Assembly (NCBI GenBank): GCA_964649085.1
Contig: CAZYPN010000004.1
Span: 62,001-126,000, forward strand
Length of the DNA stretch: 64,000 nt
From: JADMJV01 sp964649085
Lineage (GTDB): Bacteria; Vulcanimicrobiota; Xenobia; Xenobiales; JADMJV01
Direction: 5' to 3'
Below the pieces are notes generated by a model. It was not told the DNA's origin. It saw nothing but the letters and a program-made list of their open reading frames with translations, and searched no databases. Below, piece by piece: positions 12,981 to 22,169 of this stretch. The position numbers and the translations under genes were made by a program. Within the stretch, counting starts at the first letter, position 1; each line of letters begins with the position of its first letter.

Positions 12981-13620
12981 GGGGGTCCTGTTCGTCGCTC
13001 TCTTGGGGAGGCGTCCAGAAGCGGAAGATCAGGCTCCAGCACAGGCAGGCGGCCCAGATGTAGTAGAACACAAAATAGGCCAACAGGACGGCTAAGGCCA
13101 GCAGACCGACTTTCAGCTGCCCGGCCGGATACAGGCGGGCGTAGCAATACAGACCGCTCAGATGGGTCATCAGGCCCAGGCCTGCCAGCGTTCCGTTCAG
13201 GCGCCGGGCGGAAGCGGGGAGCTGGGCCAGGCTGGGCAACATGTCCAGCGAGGCACACATCCAAAGCACTCCGCCTCCGGCAGCGTGGCCGAGCAACAAG
13301 GCCGGAGGAAGCCAGCTCGGGGTTTGTCCGGCGGCCAGCCAGGCCAGCAACGAAGTCAGCACCATGAGGGCACCTCCGGGTGGACCCAACCAGACCCACA
13401 GTCGTGCCCAATCGGAGTGGGGCCCCGGGGCCCGAGCGGCGGGCGAGCGGCGCAACAACCAGCGGGCCGACTCGATGCCCCCGTAACACATCAGAAATTG
13501 GATCACGGTCAGCAGCCCCGAGAAGTAGCCCGGTCGATGAATGGGATGGGCTCGGAACACGGAGAAGGCGAAAAATTCGAGCCCTGTAACCAGAACAAAG
13601 GCGATAAGCAGGCGTTTCAT
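12955..13620 (-). CDS. Integral membrane protein of unknown function
   Basis: The 221-residue product has about six hydrophobic segments (for example LLIAFVLVTGLEFFAFSVF at the N-terminus and LALAVLLAYFVFYYIWAACL near the C-terminus) and an acidic, glutamate-rich tail. I recognise no family. Its ATG overlaps the stop of def as ATGA, and its end overlaps the start of the MFS gene, so it is translated as part of that operon. The first hydrophobic segment may be a signal anchor. Confidence 0.75.
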   Translation of the reverse strand: MKRLLIAFVLVTGLEFFAFSVFRAHPIHRPGYFSGLLTVIQFLMCYGGIESARWLLRRSPAARAPGPHSDWARLWVWLGPPGGALMVLTSLLAWLAAGQTPSWLPPALLLGHAAGGGVLWMCASLDMLPSLAQLPASARRLNGTLAGLGLMTHLSGLYCYARLYPAGQLKVGLLALAVLLAYFVFYYIWAACLCWSLIFRFWTPPQESDEQDPHGLEPEQA

Positions 13621-14156
13621 GGGGTTTCTCCTGGGGATTTGGGGTAGGACTCTGCTTCAAACCTGGGTTTGAAGCCCTTTCGGCGGAAGACGTCGGTCTT
13701 CAGGCAGGCGACTCGGTCGAGGAACAGGATGCCGTCCAGGTGGTCCAGTTCGTGCTGCAAGCAAATCGCCTCAAATCCTTCGCTCTCGATCAGGCGCATC
13801 TGTCCCGAAGGCTCGAGTCCCTTGACCACCACCCGGCTGAAGCGCTCCACGCTGGCGGTGTAATCGGGGATCGAAAGACAGCCTTCACGCCCCACCACCC
13901 GGCCCTCGCCGGCGACCAGCTGCGGGTTGAGCAGCACCAGCAAACCGTGGCCGGGGTTCTTGGGGGTGACGTCCACGACGAACAGCCGCAGGTCGAAGCC
14001 GATTTGTGGGGCGGCCACACCTACGCCGGGACCGGCCCGCAGGGTGTCGACCAGATCGTCGACCACTTCGCTCAGGCCGGGCCAGTCGAGGTCGACCTGA
14101 CGGCAGCGCTGTTTGAGAATCGGATCGGGGTAGAGAACGATAGGACGGACGGCCAA
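13617..14156 (-). CDS. def: Peptide deformylase
   Basis: The 179-residue metalloenzyme removes the formyl group from the N-terminal methionine of new proteins. All three signature motifs are present: GVGVAAPQIG, EGCLSIP (metal-binding cysteine) and QHELDHLDG (HExxH, two metal-binding histidines and the catalytic glutamate). It begins with TTG at 14156, one base after the stop of the ACT-domain gene, and has no strong Shine-Dalgarno, so coupling is likely. The ATGA overlap at its end links it to the membrane protein. Confidence 0.95.
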   Translation of the reverse strand: MAVRPIVLYPDPILKQRCRQVDLDWPGLSEVVDDLVDTLRAGPGVGVAAPQIGFDLRLFVVDVTPKNPGHGLLVLLNPQLVAGEGRVVGREGCLSIPDYTASVERFSRVVVKGLEPSGQMRLIESEGFEAICLQHELDHLDGILFLDRVACLKTDVFRRKGFKPRFEAESYPKSPGETP

Positions 14157-14157
14157 T

Positions 14158-14703
14158 TCAGAGCGATTCCGTTTCCAGCTTGCGCAGGCTGATATCCACT
14201 TTGAGGGACTGGCTCAGTCCGAAAAGCTTCTCCTTCAAATCGCTCTCGGCCAGACGAGCGGGGGCCTCGATTTCCAACAGCATGATGTACACCGGACCCT
14301 TGCCCTGGATGACGCGGGTGCTGAGGTCGGTGATATTGGCTCCCCACTCGGCCAGAAACCCTGTGGTTTGAGAAACGATTCCGGGGTGGTCTGCACCATA
14401 GACCGAAACCAGGTAGGCCGCCAGCGGCTCTTCCTGGCGGGCGGGCCGGGCTTCTTCTTGAATGGCGTTGAGGGTCAGGTGAAGCTGCAGCTCGGCCGCG
14501 GTTTTCTGCAGTTCGGCTTCCAGTTGTGCTACCTCGAGTTCGGGGCCCGGCGTGACCACCAGCAACATGGCGAACTGGCCCCAGAGAATGGTCATGGCAC
14601 TATCTTCGATGTTGCAGCCAAAGCGAAAGAGCAGCTCGGTGATGGCCGAGACGATGCCGGGTCGATCGCGACCGATGGCGCTGAGAGAGAATGGTTGGGA
14701 CAA
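14158..14703 (-). CDS. Two-ACT-domain protein, GcvR-like regulator
   Basis: The 181-residue protein consists of two ACT domains, each opening with a DRPGIV- or DHPGIV-type turn (AIGRDRPGIVSAIT near residue 10 and VYGADHPGIVSQTT near 100). This tandem arrangement is that of GcvR, the repressor partner of the glycine cleavage system, and of related amino-acid-sensing regulators. The frame is open far upstream, but a TTG at 14703 follows GGGAGG by seven bases and begins the first ACT domain. It is divergent from the membrane protein at 14776, leaving only about 70 bases for both promoters. Confidence 0.82.
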   Translation of the reverse strand: MSQPFSLSAIGRDRPGIVSAITELLFRFGCNIEDSAMTILWGQFAMLLVVTPGPELEVAQLEAELQKTAAELQLHLTLNAIQEEARPARQEEPLAAYLVSVYGADHPGIVSQTTGFLAEWGANITDLSTRVIQGKGPVYIMLLEIEAPARLAESDLKEKLFGLSQSLKVDISLRKLETESL

Positions 14704-14775
14704 TGGATGACCTCCCGGGGATTTCCTCTGCTGCAGGCCCCGAACCGTTGGGCGCGAACCGCTGCCGCGAAGTCG

Positions 14776-15765
14776 ATGAGTTTCTGGAAGAGCCTGACAA
14801 TTTCCTGGATCCTGGCCTGGTGGGTCGCCCTCGGTGGTGGCTCGCCCGGGGCCGAAGAAGCCTTTGCTCCCTGGATGTTTCACCCGCTGCGGGGGGGCAC
14901 CCGTCTGCAGATGCGCAACTGCCGATGGACCATCGACTATACCAGGGAACCCCGCCCCCACTGGGTACACCTCGAATTTTCGGCCGAACTTGAGCACCGC
15001 GGCTCGCAACCGCTCACCGAACAATTTCTGGTGGTGAGCCCCGATGAAGGTCTCAAGGTGAGCTGGGAAGGGCGCAGCATCGCCCAGGATCGGCTGGTGG
15101 CCGAGCTGCCCAAGAACGCTTACAGTCGCCTCAAGGGTCTGTCCAGAGTAGCGGTTTTTCAACTCATCTTGCTAGGGAACGAGAAGGGGCGGTTGAACAT
15201 CTCGGGCTATCATCGTGTGGAATTTATTTCAACATCGTGCCACCGCTGGCAGCTCCTCCCCCCCGTCATGAAGGCCTGGGGATCGCTGGGTGGGGGGCGC
15301 CTGGAACTCAACCTCAGCCCGGAACTCAAGCTCTTATCGGATGGCTGGTCAGGGGCGGGCACGGCCTATCATCGCCTGTGGAATCCACGCGAAGGTCTGC
15401 CGCTGGAAATTCGTGCCGAGGCGCCGCTCGGCGCGGGCAATTGGACGGTGCTTCGGGTTCCTCCCCTGCGGCGTGCCTTGTTCTGGGCCGTGGGGGCGGT
15501 TGCGCTGGCCGTGCTCGCCAGCTCACTGGCACCCAGGTTTGCGCTGCTGTTCTGGGCGCTCACCTGTCTGGGCCTGTGGCTGGCACCGCGCTGGGATCTG
15601 GCCCTGGGACGCTGGAACCACTACGCCGATGCCCGGCTTTACGAACAATGGCTTGGGGTCTTTCTCAGGGGCGTGGCTCCCGTGCTGGCCGGGGTAGCCT
15701 GCTGGCTGGGCACTTTGGGGAAAAAGTCGGGCGGGAGGCCCCGCCAAGGTGAGGAGAGATGGTGA
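14776..15765 (+). CDS. Secreted/membrane protein of unknown function
   Basis: The 329-residue product starts with a likely signal peptide (MSFWKSLTISWILAWWVALG). It then has a roughly 210-residue soluble region rich in beta-strand patterns, and finally two or three hydrophobic helices from about residue 235 to the C-terminus. An extracytoplasmic domain anchored by C-terminal helices is the simplest reading. I recognise no family. ATG 14707 is a possible earlier start, but 14776 places the signal peptide at the N-terminus. The stop overlaps the next start as TGATG. Confidence 0.65.
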   Translation: MSFWKSLTISWILAWWVALGGGSPGAEEAFAPWMFHPLRGGTRLQMRNCRWTIDYTREPRPHWVHLEFSAELEHRGSQPLTEQFLVVSPDEGLKVSWEGRSIAQDRLVAELPKNAYSRLKGLSRVAVFQLILLGNEKGRLNISGYHRVEFISTSCHRWQLLPPVMKAWGSLGGGRLELNLSPELKLLSDGWSGAGTAYHRLWNPREGLPLEIRAEAPLGAGNWTVLRVPPLRRALFWAVGAVALAVLASSLAPRFALLFWALTCLGLWLAPRWDLALGRWNHYADARLYEQWLGVFLRGVAPVLAGVACWLGTLGKKSGGRPRQGEERW

Positions 15766-16235
15766 TGCGGCAATGGTTGGTATGGTGCTTGCTGGCACTC
15801 TCGGTGGGCGCCGAAACCTGGAAAGTGGTGCCAGGGCGAAGCGTCGGCCCCATCAGTCTGGGCCAGAGTTATCTTGAGGTCAACAAGGTGCTGACCCCCA
15901 AAGAGGCTCTGGGGGACCAGCGCCAGGCCTATTTGCGCTACCGCGAAGGGGTGGATGTCGAGTGCGTCCAGCAAAAGGTGAGCCAGATCTTTGTCAACCA
16001 GACTCAGTTTCAGGGAAAATCTGGCCCCGTTCAGGTGGCTATGGACGGCAATTTGAGCATTGGCAACAGCGCCGCCCAGATGGAGGCAGCCCTGGGCCGA
16101 GCCTATGAGGCCCGCGACCTCAAGGTGGCCAAGTCGCAGCCTCGGGAAGTGTACTACGCCTACAGATCGCGGGGCCTGGGTGTGGTGACGCGAGGGGGCA
16201 AAATCGTCCAGTTCATCATCTGGCCCAAACGCTAA
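15765..16235 (+). CDS. Small secreted protein with duplicated module
   Basis: The 156-residue product has a signal peptide (MRQWLVWCLLALSVGA). Two repeats follow, each of the form G-x-[IL]-S-[IL]-G-x-S, then an alpha-helical stretch, then a strand pair ending in a K-V/I-x-x-I turn (PISLGQSYLEVNKVL ... KVSQIFV, and LSIGNSAAQMEAALG ... KIVQFII). The same layout recurs in the protein at 59008. Function is unknown; a periplasmic or cell-surface role is an inference. The ATG at 15765 was chosen over 15759 because GAGGAG lies eight bases upstream and the start overlaps the previous stop. Confidence 0.7.
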   Translation: MRQWLVWCLLALSVGAETWKVVPGRSVGPISLGQSYLEVNKVLTPKEALGDQRQAYLRYREGVDVECVQQKVSQIFVNQTQFQGKSGPVQVAMDGNLSIGNSAAQMEAALGRAYEARDLKVAKSQPREVYYAYRSRGLGVVTRGGKIVQFIIWPKR

Positions 16236-17068
16236 TGCGGTGAGAGCCAGTCCAGGGGAGGCGGAGACTCGACCAGGCCCGCTTGCCGGGCCATTGCGTA
16301 AAAGCACTGCACGGCCTCAAGGCCCCGCGATCCGGGATCGAGCGTGCTGGAGTTGACGTAGCGCAAGATGAACTCGCGGCAGCGCTCACGGTCCAGCCCG
16401 CGGGCCAGGGGCAGGGCCAGGTCCACGGCTTCTTCGACTTCTTGCAGGGCCAGTTCGATACTCTGGTAGAGAGCCCGCGTCAGGGTCCTTTGGACCGCTT
16501 CGGGCAACTGTCGTGACACCACGTTCAGGCCCAGCGGTATGGGCAGCCCGCCGCTGCGCTGGCCGAACCAGGCCCCCAGATCGACCACCAGTTGCAGGCC
16601 CTGTTCGGCGAAGGTCATCTGGCCTTCGTGAATGACCAGAGCCGAATCACAACGCCCCTCGAGCACCGAAGTCAGGACCTGATCAAATGGCACGGTCACG
16701 AAGGACTGGTTCGGGTTCCACATGCGGGCCAGCCAGTGGGCCGTGGTCAGTTCGCCCGGGCTGGCCATGGGACGGCGGGCCACTTCGTCGGCGCCAAGGC
16801 CCGACCGCGATACGATCATCGGGCCATAGTCATGGCCGAAACTGATGCCCACCTTCATGGGGCGATAGCGGTCGGCGATTGAGCCGTAGGTGGCGAACGA
16901 GCAGGCGGTCATTTCGAAACGTTGCTCGCGAGCCCAGCGGTTGAGCTGTTGCATGGGAGCCAGGCAGTGTTCCAGGCTCAGGTTGCCCCGCTCGACGCGG
17001 TCGAGCTGGATGCCGTAGAACATAAAGGCATCGTCGGCGTCGGGTGTGTGTCCGATGCGGATGTGCAT
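16232..17068 (-). CDS. mqnD: 1,4-dihydroxy-6-naphthoate synthase of the futalosine pathway
   Basis: The 278-residue protein opens with IGHTPDADDAFMFYGI, the hallmark of MqnD, and keeps the periplasmic-binding-protein-like fold seen further on (SALVIHEGQMTFAEQGL, GGLPIPLGLN). MqnD converts cyclic dehypoxanthine futalosine to 1,4-dihydroxy-6-naphthoate in menaquinone synthesis. The organism therefore probably makes menaquinone by the futalosine route and not by the classical Men route. The ATG lies two bases after the stop of the GH3 gene, so it is coupled to it. The frame remains open far upstream inside the GH3 gene, but that part is not coding. Confidence 0.92.
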   Translation of the reverse strand: MHIRIGHTPDADDAFMFYGIQLDRVERGNLSLEHCLAPMQQLNRWAREQRFEMTACSFATYGSIADRYRPMKVGISFGHDYGPMIVSRSGLGADEVARRPMASPGELTTAHWLARMWNPNQSFVTVPFDQVLTSVLEGRCDSALVIHEGQMTFAEQGLQLVVDLGAWFGQRSGGLPIPLGLNVVSRQLPEAVQRTLTRALYQSIELALQEVEEAVDLALPLARGLDRERCREFILRYVNSSTLDPGSRGLEAVQCFYAMARQAGLVESPPPLDWLSPH

Positions 17069-17070
17069 CC

Positions 17071-18618
17071 TCAGCAGAGCATTTCCGCGCCAGGGATATG
17101 TACCGGCAGCCGACCCCGGGCCGTCACCGCTCCGGTGAGCACGCGTCCCAGGGCTTCCAGGCTGAGGGGAGTGTAGTTGTAGCTGCAGACGAAGGAGGGC
17201 GCCTGGGGCAGGTCGCGCAGCACATAGGGGCTGGACAGGCTGACCAGCACCACTCGGGAGTGGTTCTCCAGGAGCTTCTGTCCGAGTTCGCGGGTGGCAT
17301 CGGGCAGGCGATAGCGGGCATAGACGCAAAACAGCACGACTTCGTGCTGCGAAGCCAGTTCCAGCAGTTTTTCCAGCACCGGGCCCCGAGCTTCGGCCGA
17401 ATAGAAGGCGTGCATGACATTGCAGTCGGGCAGTTGCAGGTGTCTGAGGGCCATCTCGCTGGCCTGCATTTCGCCCAGCGGCGAGAGTGGCAGCAGGTCG
17501 GGGCTCAACAGAAGAACTTTCTGTCCGGGCGATAGCGGCAGATTTCCGCGATCGTGCACGACCGTAATGGAGCTTTCGACGATGGCCTGCATCTGGCGAT
17601 GCTGTTCCCCAAACTGCAGGTTCTCCGGCTGCAAGCAACGCGGCGCCAGCTGCTGGCGCAGATGCTGCAGGCGCCGCCACGAGGCCTGCAGGCGCTCCAG
17701 GCTTAAACGGCCGCTTTCCAGGGCCCGTGTGATGGCCTGGACGGCGCCTAGCTGGTGTTCTGCGCTGCCGCAGGCAAGGATCATGTCGGCTCCGGCCTCC
17801 AGGGCCAGCACACTGGCCTCGGCCAGCCCGTATTGCTGGGTGATGGCCTGCATCTCCAGCGAATCGGTGAAAATCACGCCCTGGAAACCCAGGTTTTGAC
17901 GCAACAACCCCTGCAACACCGCGGGCGAAAGGGTGGCAGGCAGTTGGGCGTCCAGGTGGGGCAACAGCAGGTGGGCCGTCATGATCGACTCGACGCCTGC
18001 TTCGATACAGCGCTGGAAGGGCACCAGTTCCAGGCTTTCCAGCCGTTCCTGGGTATGGTTGAGCCGGGGCATGCCGATGTGGGTGTCGATCGTGCAGTCG
18101 CCGTGACCCGGAAAGTGCTTGGCTGTGGCTGCCACCCCTCCTTGACGAAGGCCCAGGCAGGCGGCGACGCCGTGCTCGGCAACCCGCTCGGGATCGTCTC
18201 CAAAAGAACGCACCCCGATCACGGGATTGTCGGGATTGTTGTTGACGTCGACGCAGGGGGCAAAGTCCAGATGGAAACCCAGCCCGGCCAGCTGTTGCCC
18301 CATCATTCGATGGGCCTCTTGAGTGAGCCTGGCCTGTCCCGTGGCCGCCAGGGCCATAGCCCCAGGGCTGAGCACCATATCGTCGAAGCGAGCCCGATCG
18401 ACGAGCCCGCCTTCCTGGTCGATGGCCATCAAGGGATCTCCCAGGGCTTGCAGCTGTTTCATGAGCTCCAGGGTTTGTGCGCGCCAGCGCAGGTTTCGAG
18501 CAAAGAGCAGCATGCCACCCCAAGGGTATTGGGTGAGATGGTGAACTTGCTCTTCTTCCAGGCTGGCCCCGGGAAGGTCGATCATGAGTAACTGGGCTGC
18601 GAGCTGGCTGGGCGTCAT
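17071..18618 (-). CDS. nagZ: Glycoside hydrolase family 3, beta-N-acetylhexosaminidase-like
   Basis: The 515-residue protein carries the NagZ signature KHFPGHGD (167-174) with the catalytic His of the Asp-His dyad at about 180, and the nucleophile aspartate in FTDSLEM (D252). NagZ removes N-acetylglucosamine from muropeptides in cell-wall recycling. A C-terminal region of about 150 residues follows the barrel, as in the longer Gram-positive two-domain forms. I see no signal peptide, so it is probably cytoplasmic. AGGA lies five bases before the ATG. It sits ten bases after an unknown gene and is coupled to mqnD. Confidence 0.87.
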   Translation of the reverse strand: MTPSQLAAQLLMIDLPGASLEEEQVHHLTQYPWGGMLLFARNLRWRAQTLELMKQLQALGDPLMAIDQEGGLVDRARFDDMVLSPGAMALAATGQARLTQEAHRMMGQQLAGLGFHLDFAPCVDVNNNPDNPVIGVRSFGDDPERVAEHGVAACLGLRQGGVAATAKHFPGHGDCTIDTHIGMPRLNHTQERLESLELVPFQRCIEAGVESIMTAHLLLPHLDAQLPATLSPAVLQGLLRQNLGFQGVIFTDSLEMQAITQQYGLAEASVLALEAGADMILACGSAEHQLGAVQAITRALESGRLSLERLQASWRRLQHLRQQLAPRCLQPENLQFGEQHRQMQAIVESSITVVHDRGNLPLSPGQKVLLLSPDLLPLSPLGEMQASEMALRHLQLPDCNVMHAFYSAEARGPVLEKLLELASQHEVVLFCVYARYRLPDATRELGQKLLENHSRVVLVSLSSPYVLRDLPQAPSFVCSYNYTPLSLEALGRVLTGAVTARGRLPVHIPGAEMLC

Positions 18619-18628
18619 GGCAGTCCTT

Positions 18629-19933
18629 TCAAGCCTTTTGAGCAGGCAGGCTTCGGTCTGCGGGGTGAAATTCCCTCAAGAGTTGCTGTTCCAGTTCGCC
18701 GATCCGTCGCTCGATGTGGGCGGCTACGGGTTCGCTCAGCGGCTCGTAGCCCTCCAACCAGCCCGACAGCCAGTCGGGCGCTTCATGGACCCAGGCCTGT
18801 TCGGGAAAGGGCTGCTGCAGTCGCTGAAAAGTGTCCTGGGTCAGGGTGGTCAACAAGCGAGTCATTCTCAACCGATCGTGCAGGCGCTGGGCGTCTTTGG
18901 CAATCGGTCCTCGGGGGGGGATCTGACGGGCCTGCTTGAGCCAGGCCCGCCACGGGTTGCGCGAGACAAACGAGGGGTCGATGTCGCTCTGGGGGTCCAG
19001 CCAGCGAAAGACACTGGGGGCCACCGGTGTCTCGGCTACGGGTGGCAGCGACTGCTGCAGCAGGCTCCACTCCTGGGCCACCTCTTCCGGCCAGCCCGGC
19101 AGCAGCTTTTGCCAGCGCAACAGGGCCAGGCCCAGACGTTCGAGAGCGGGTTCCAGTCCCAGGATTAGGGACTGGTAGGGGGCCAACGTATAGGCGAAGT
19201 CTAAAGACCAGTCTTGAAACCAGGTCAGCAGGTCGTCGCGGGCCTGCTCACGAGTGTCCCCCTCCAGGGGCACCCATTCCAGCAAATTGCCCCAGTGCAT
19301 GCTGCTGTAGGCGGGCTGCAGGCCGGTAAGGCAAAGGTGCGCCACCTGGTCCCACTCTTCCAGCATGGCTGACCAGCGCCAGCCGGCTTCCTCCAGATGT
19401 TCGGCCGTGGGGCTGGAAAAGTAGTGTTGCAGTTGCTGCATGGCGGAAAGCGCCCGCCGCAGCACCGACTCGGCTTCGGAGGAATAGCCGCCCAGTCCGA
19501 GCGCCGCCTCGCCGCCCGTCACCGGCAGGCCCTGGCGCAACCTCTGGACTCCCTGGCTCAGGCGCTCCCAGCTGTAACGCAGGCGCGGCTTGATGTCCTC
19601 GGGGCGAAGTCGCCCCCGGGCCAGTTCAAACAGCATTTGGGGAAACCACAGTTCCAGGCTACTCTCGTCCTCCATGCGCAGGCACTCGACCATTTGTTGC
19701 AACACGGGTTCAGGAGCCAGCGGAAGGGACGGATTTCGTCGCCACGAGTGCAGTAGCTCCAGTTGCCAGTCGCTGAGTTCGGGGAGTTGACGGGGGTGGC
19801 TCCAACGATGGGCAAAGTGGTGCAGGGCCAGGGGAAGGTCGCCCGACGGCTGTTCCAGCCCCAATACCCCCCAGCTGAGCCTCAGCCGGAAGGCTTTGAG
19901 AACGCGAGAATCAACGTGCGGCGCCGGATGCAT
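18629..19933 (-). CDS. Uncharacterised helical protein
   Basis: The 434-residue product is rich in leucine, glutamine, arginine and tryptophan, with long predicted helices (for example SELEQQ-like stretches at the C-terminus, RRIGELEQQLLREF). There is no signal peptide, membrane segment or recognisable catalytic motif. Its start overlaps the end of the large FHA protein by 23 bases, so the two are probably co-translated. The start codon has only a weak ribosome-binding site, so a slightly later start is possible. An accessory role for the FHA scaffold is an inference from position only. Confidence 0.65.
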   Translation of the reverse strand: MHPAPHVDSRVLKAFRLRLSWGVLGLEQPSGDLPLALHHFAHRWSHPRQLPELSDWQLELLHSWRRNPSLPLAPEPVLQQMVECLRMEDESSLELWFPQMLFELARGRLRPEDIKPRLRYSWERLSQGVQRLRQGLPVTGGEAALGLGGYSSEAESVLRRALSAMQQLQHYFSSPTAEHLEEAGWRWSAMLEEWDQVAHLCLTGLQPAYSSMHWGNLLEWVPLEGDTREQARDDLLTWFQDWSLDFAYTLAPYQSLILGLEPALERLGLALLRWQKLLPGWPEEVAQEWSLLQQSLPPVAETPVAPSVFRWLDPQSDIDPSFVSRNPWRAWLKQARQIPPRGPIAKDAQRLHDRLRMTRLLTTLTQDTFQRLQQPFPEQAWVHEAPDWLSGWLEGYEPLSEPVAAHIERRIGELEQQLLREFHPADRSLPAQKA

Positions 19934-22109
19934 AGGCGCGTTTGCGGGGTTCGGCCTTGGCGAATTGCAGCAGCGTAAGGCTGGACAGGCGAATTCGGTC
20001 GCCAGGTTGGATCAGACGCTCCCCCCCTTGCAAGAGCGACATTCCGTTGAGGAATGTGGGGTTGGTTTCGCTGCGATGTTGCACGAAGAACTTGCCGTCA
20101 CGGTGAACCAGAGCCACATGGATGCGGGACACTTCCAGGTCGGAAAGGCGCACGTCACAGTTCTTACCGCGGCCTATCAGCAGGCGCTGCTTGCAGAAGG
20201 GGTAGACCTTGTCCTGATCCTGGTCCACCCCGCTTTCGACCACCACCTGGAAGGTTTGCAGCACCTCGACCACGGCTCGTTCAAGAAACCGAAAGCAGGA
20301 CTCGCCGATGTCGATGCGATCGCCGGTCATCAAGACCACCTGGTCACCCCGCTTCAGGGGCACCCGGTTCACCTGCACGGAATCGTCGGGACCCTGGTTG
20401 AGCAGCGCAAAGCGCCGCTGACGATAGCGCAGCGCCGCGGCATGGCCGGGCCCGTCCAGGGTGATGTCGTACTGGTCGGTGCCGGAGCCCAGAGTGATAA
20501 CCCGGTCGTCCTGCATCTCGGCCGCATTGAGCGCGATTTGACGCCCCCGATTGGAGCCGCTGACGAAATCGAAGACGAAATCCGAATTGTCACGCCAGGG
20601 CCAGCTCAGGGGTTGCATGTCCTGAGAGCGGTCTTCAGAGGGCGAGGTGATCGATTGGCGAGGTTGTGAGGCCCCGGCCAGAGTGGGCGCGTTGGAAGGG
20701 TCCAGAGCGGCCGGTTCGGGAACGGGGCGAGGCGGATCGGGACGAGCCGGTGACAGCCCCCCACTGCCGCGCCCGAGCAAGGTGGGCTGGGCCCGTGGTG
20801 GCGTGGGCGGCGTGGGCAGCTTGAACGTTTTGACTACAGGGGTGGAGTCTTCCTCAGACTCTTCCTCGCCAATGACCTCGGTCGGAGCCGACAGCGAAAT
20901 ACGCGTTGGCGGCGTCGGGGGCGGGGGCGGCGAAGTGGAGCCGGCCCGAGGAGCCACGCCCAGGCTGCCGCTACCGGGAAAATTCCGCGGCACGATGCCG
21001 CCGCTGTCGCCACCCGAGGAGGGCGGCGGGGCTGGCGAATCGGAAGGGCGTCCCCAGGGCGAGGGCATGCCGGCCCCCCCTTCCTGGCCCGGAGTGGGAT
21101 TGGCCCGCACTTGAGGAGGAGTCGCATCGCGCGGTCCCCATTCGGTGACTGCCGTGGCGCCTTTGGCCCTGACCATCAATGAACTGCGACCCAGATGGAT
21201 GACGTCTCCATCTTGCAGCAGCACGGGCGAACCTGCGGTCACGGTCAGATCGATGGGCTGACCTCGCTGTACCCGACGCACACGGATGGTCACGCCTGGC
21301 GTTTCGGACTCGGTCAGGCCATAGGCCTGGTCTCGACTCTGCCAGACCACGTAAGCGGCTTCTTTCGGCAAACTGTCATCTTGCAGCAGCACGCCCTGAC
21401 CCATACGAGGGTCTTCTTTGCCCAGCGCGCGGCCGATGACATTGACCTGGTCTCGCAAGGTGAAGACGCTGTTCTTGTCGGGGCCCTGGGCCACGGTAAT
21501 GAGAATTTCTTTGCCGCCCTGTTCGGTGGCCGCTCCGTAGTCGCGTTCCAGGTAGTTGTTGGCGGGTGCTCGCTCGGGTTCGGGCTCGGGCTCGGGGGCT
21601 TTGGGCGTACGCGGATCGGGGGTGTTGAGCCGAGTGGTATTGGCACGCTCCTGGTTCAGGTTGGAGAGGGCCTCGAGGATATTGCCCACCATCATCTTGT
21701 GGGTCTTGGCGCCTTCCTCGGTGCGGCCGGCCGGCACCGGCGTCACCTTGGTTTCGGGGGCACCCTGGCTGACCGTTTGGGCCTCGACCTCCAGCACCAG
21801 ATAGCCCATCTGAATCTTGTTGCCTTTGTCGAGCTGACGGGGGGTCTTCTTGTCTACCGGAACGCCCTCGACCAGGGTGGGGTTGGTCTTAGACTGATGG
21901 TGGACGAAATAGGACTTCTTCTTTTCGTTCCAGCGCAGTTCGGCGTGAACCCGGGATACGGTCGGTTCATAAAAGAAGAGATAGCCCGAGGCCTGCTCTC
22001 CCTGACTGGTGGCTCGACCCAGGATGTAGCGCTGCTCGACCAGGGGCACGACCAGACCTTGCTGATTGCCCTTGAGAATGCGCAGTTGAAAGCCCGAAGC
22101 GAAAGGCAT
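19911..22109 (-). CDS. Multi-FHA-domain protein
   Basis: This 732-residue cytoplasmic protein contains four FHA-like regions separated by a long proline/serine-rich linker (about 316-500). The first (8-107) and last (617-720) have the phosphothreonine-binding pattern GR...S-R-x-H (ILGRATS ... TVSRVHAEL; LIGRGKN ... EVSRIHVAL). The second (about 198-315, NVIGRALG) and third (about 512-612, ITLGSGTD) lack the S-x-x-H motif and are probably structural. The role would be to gather threonine-phosphorylated partners; no Ser/Thr kinase is in the window. The start at 22109 lacks a clear Shine-Dalgarno. Confidence 0.83.
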   Translation of the reverse strand: MPFASGFQLRILKGNQQGLVVPLVEQRYILGRATSQGEQASGYLFFYEPTVSRVHAELRWNEKKKSYFVHHQSKTNPTLVEGVPVDKKTPRQLDKGNKIQMGYLVLEVEAQTVSQGAPETKVTPVPAGRTEEGAKTHKMMVGNILEALSNLNQERANTTRLNTPDPRTPKAPEPEPEPERAPANNYLERDYGAATEQGGKEILITVAQGPDKNSVFTLRDQVNVIGRALGKEDPRMGQGVLLQDDSLPKEAAYVVWQSRDQAYGLTESETPGVTIRVRRVQRGQPIDLTVTAGSPVLLQDGDVIHLGRSSLMVRAKGATAVTEWGPRDATPPQVRANPTPGQEGGAGMPSPWGRPSDSPAPPPSSGGDSGGIVPRNFPGSGSLGVAPRAGSTSPPPPPTPPTRISLSAPTEVIGEEESEEDSTPVVKTFKLPTPPTPPRAQPTLLGRGSGGLSPARPDPPRPVPEPAALDPSNAPTLAGASQPRQSITSPSEDRSQDMQPLSWPWRDNSDFVFDFVSGSNRGRQIALNAAEMQDDRVITLGSGTDQYDITLDGPGHAAALRYRQRRFALLNQGPDDSVQVNRVPLKRGDQVVLMTGDRIDIGESCFRFLERAVVEVLQTFQVVVESGVDQDQDKVYPFCKQRLLIGRGKNCDVRLSDLEVSRIHVALVHRDGKFFVQHRSETNPTFLNGMSLLQGGERLIQPGDRIRLSSLTLLQFAKAEPRKRAYASGAAR

Positions 22110-22169
22110 TCATGATACGTTCGCGTCGGTTCCACTTTGCCCTCTGTTTCCAGGCGAGGATTCCTTACG

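Noticed and set aside
17069..18523. In-frame upstream extension of mqnD giving a 763-residue product
   Set aside because: The extra 485 residues lie inside the GH3 gene in another frame and are arginine/glycine/proline-rich noise; MqnD starts at 17068.
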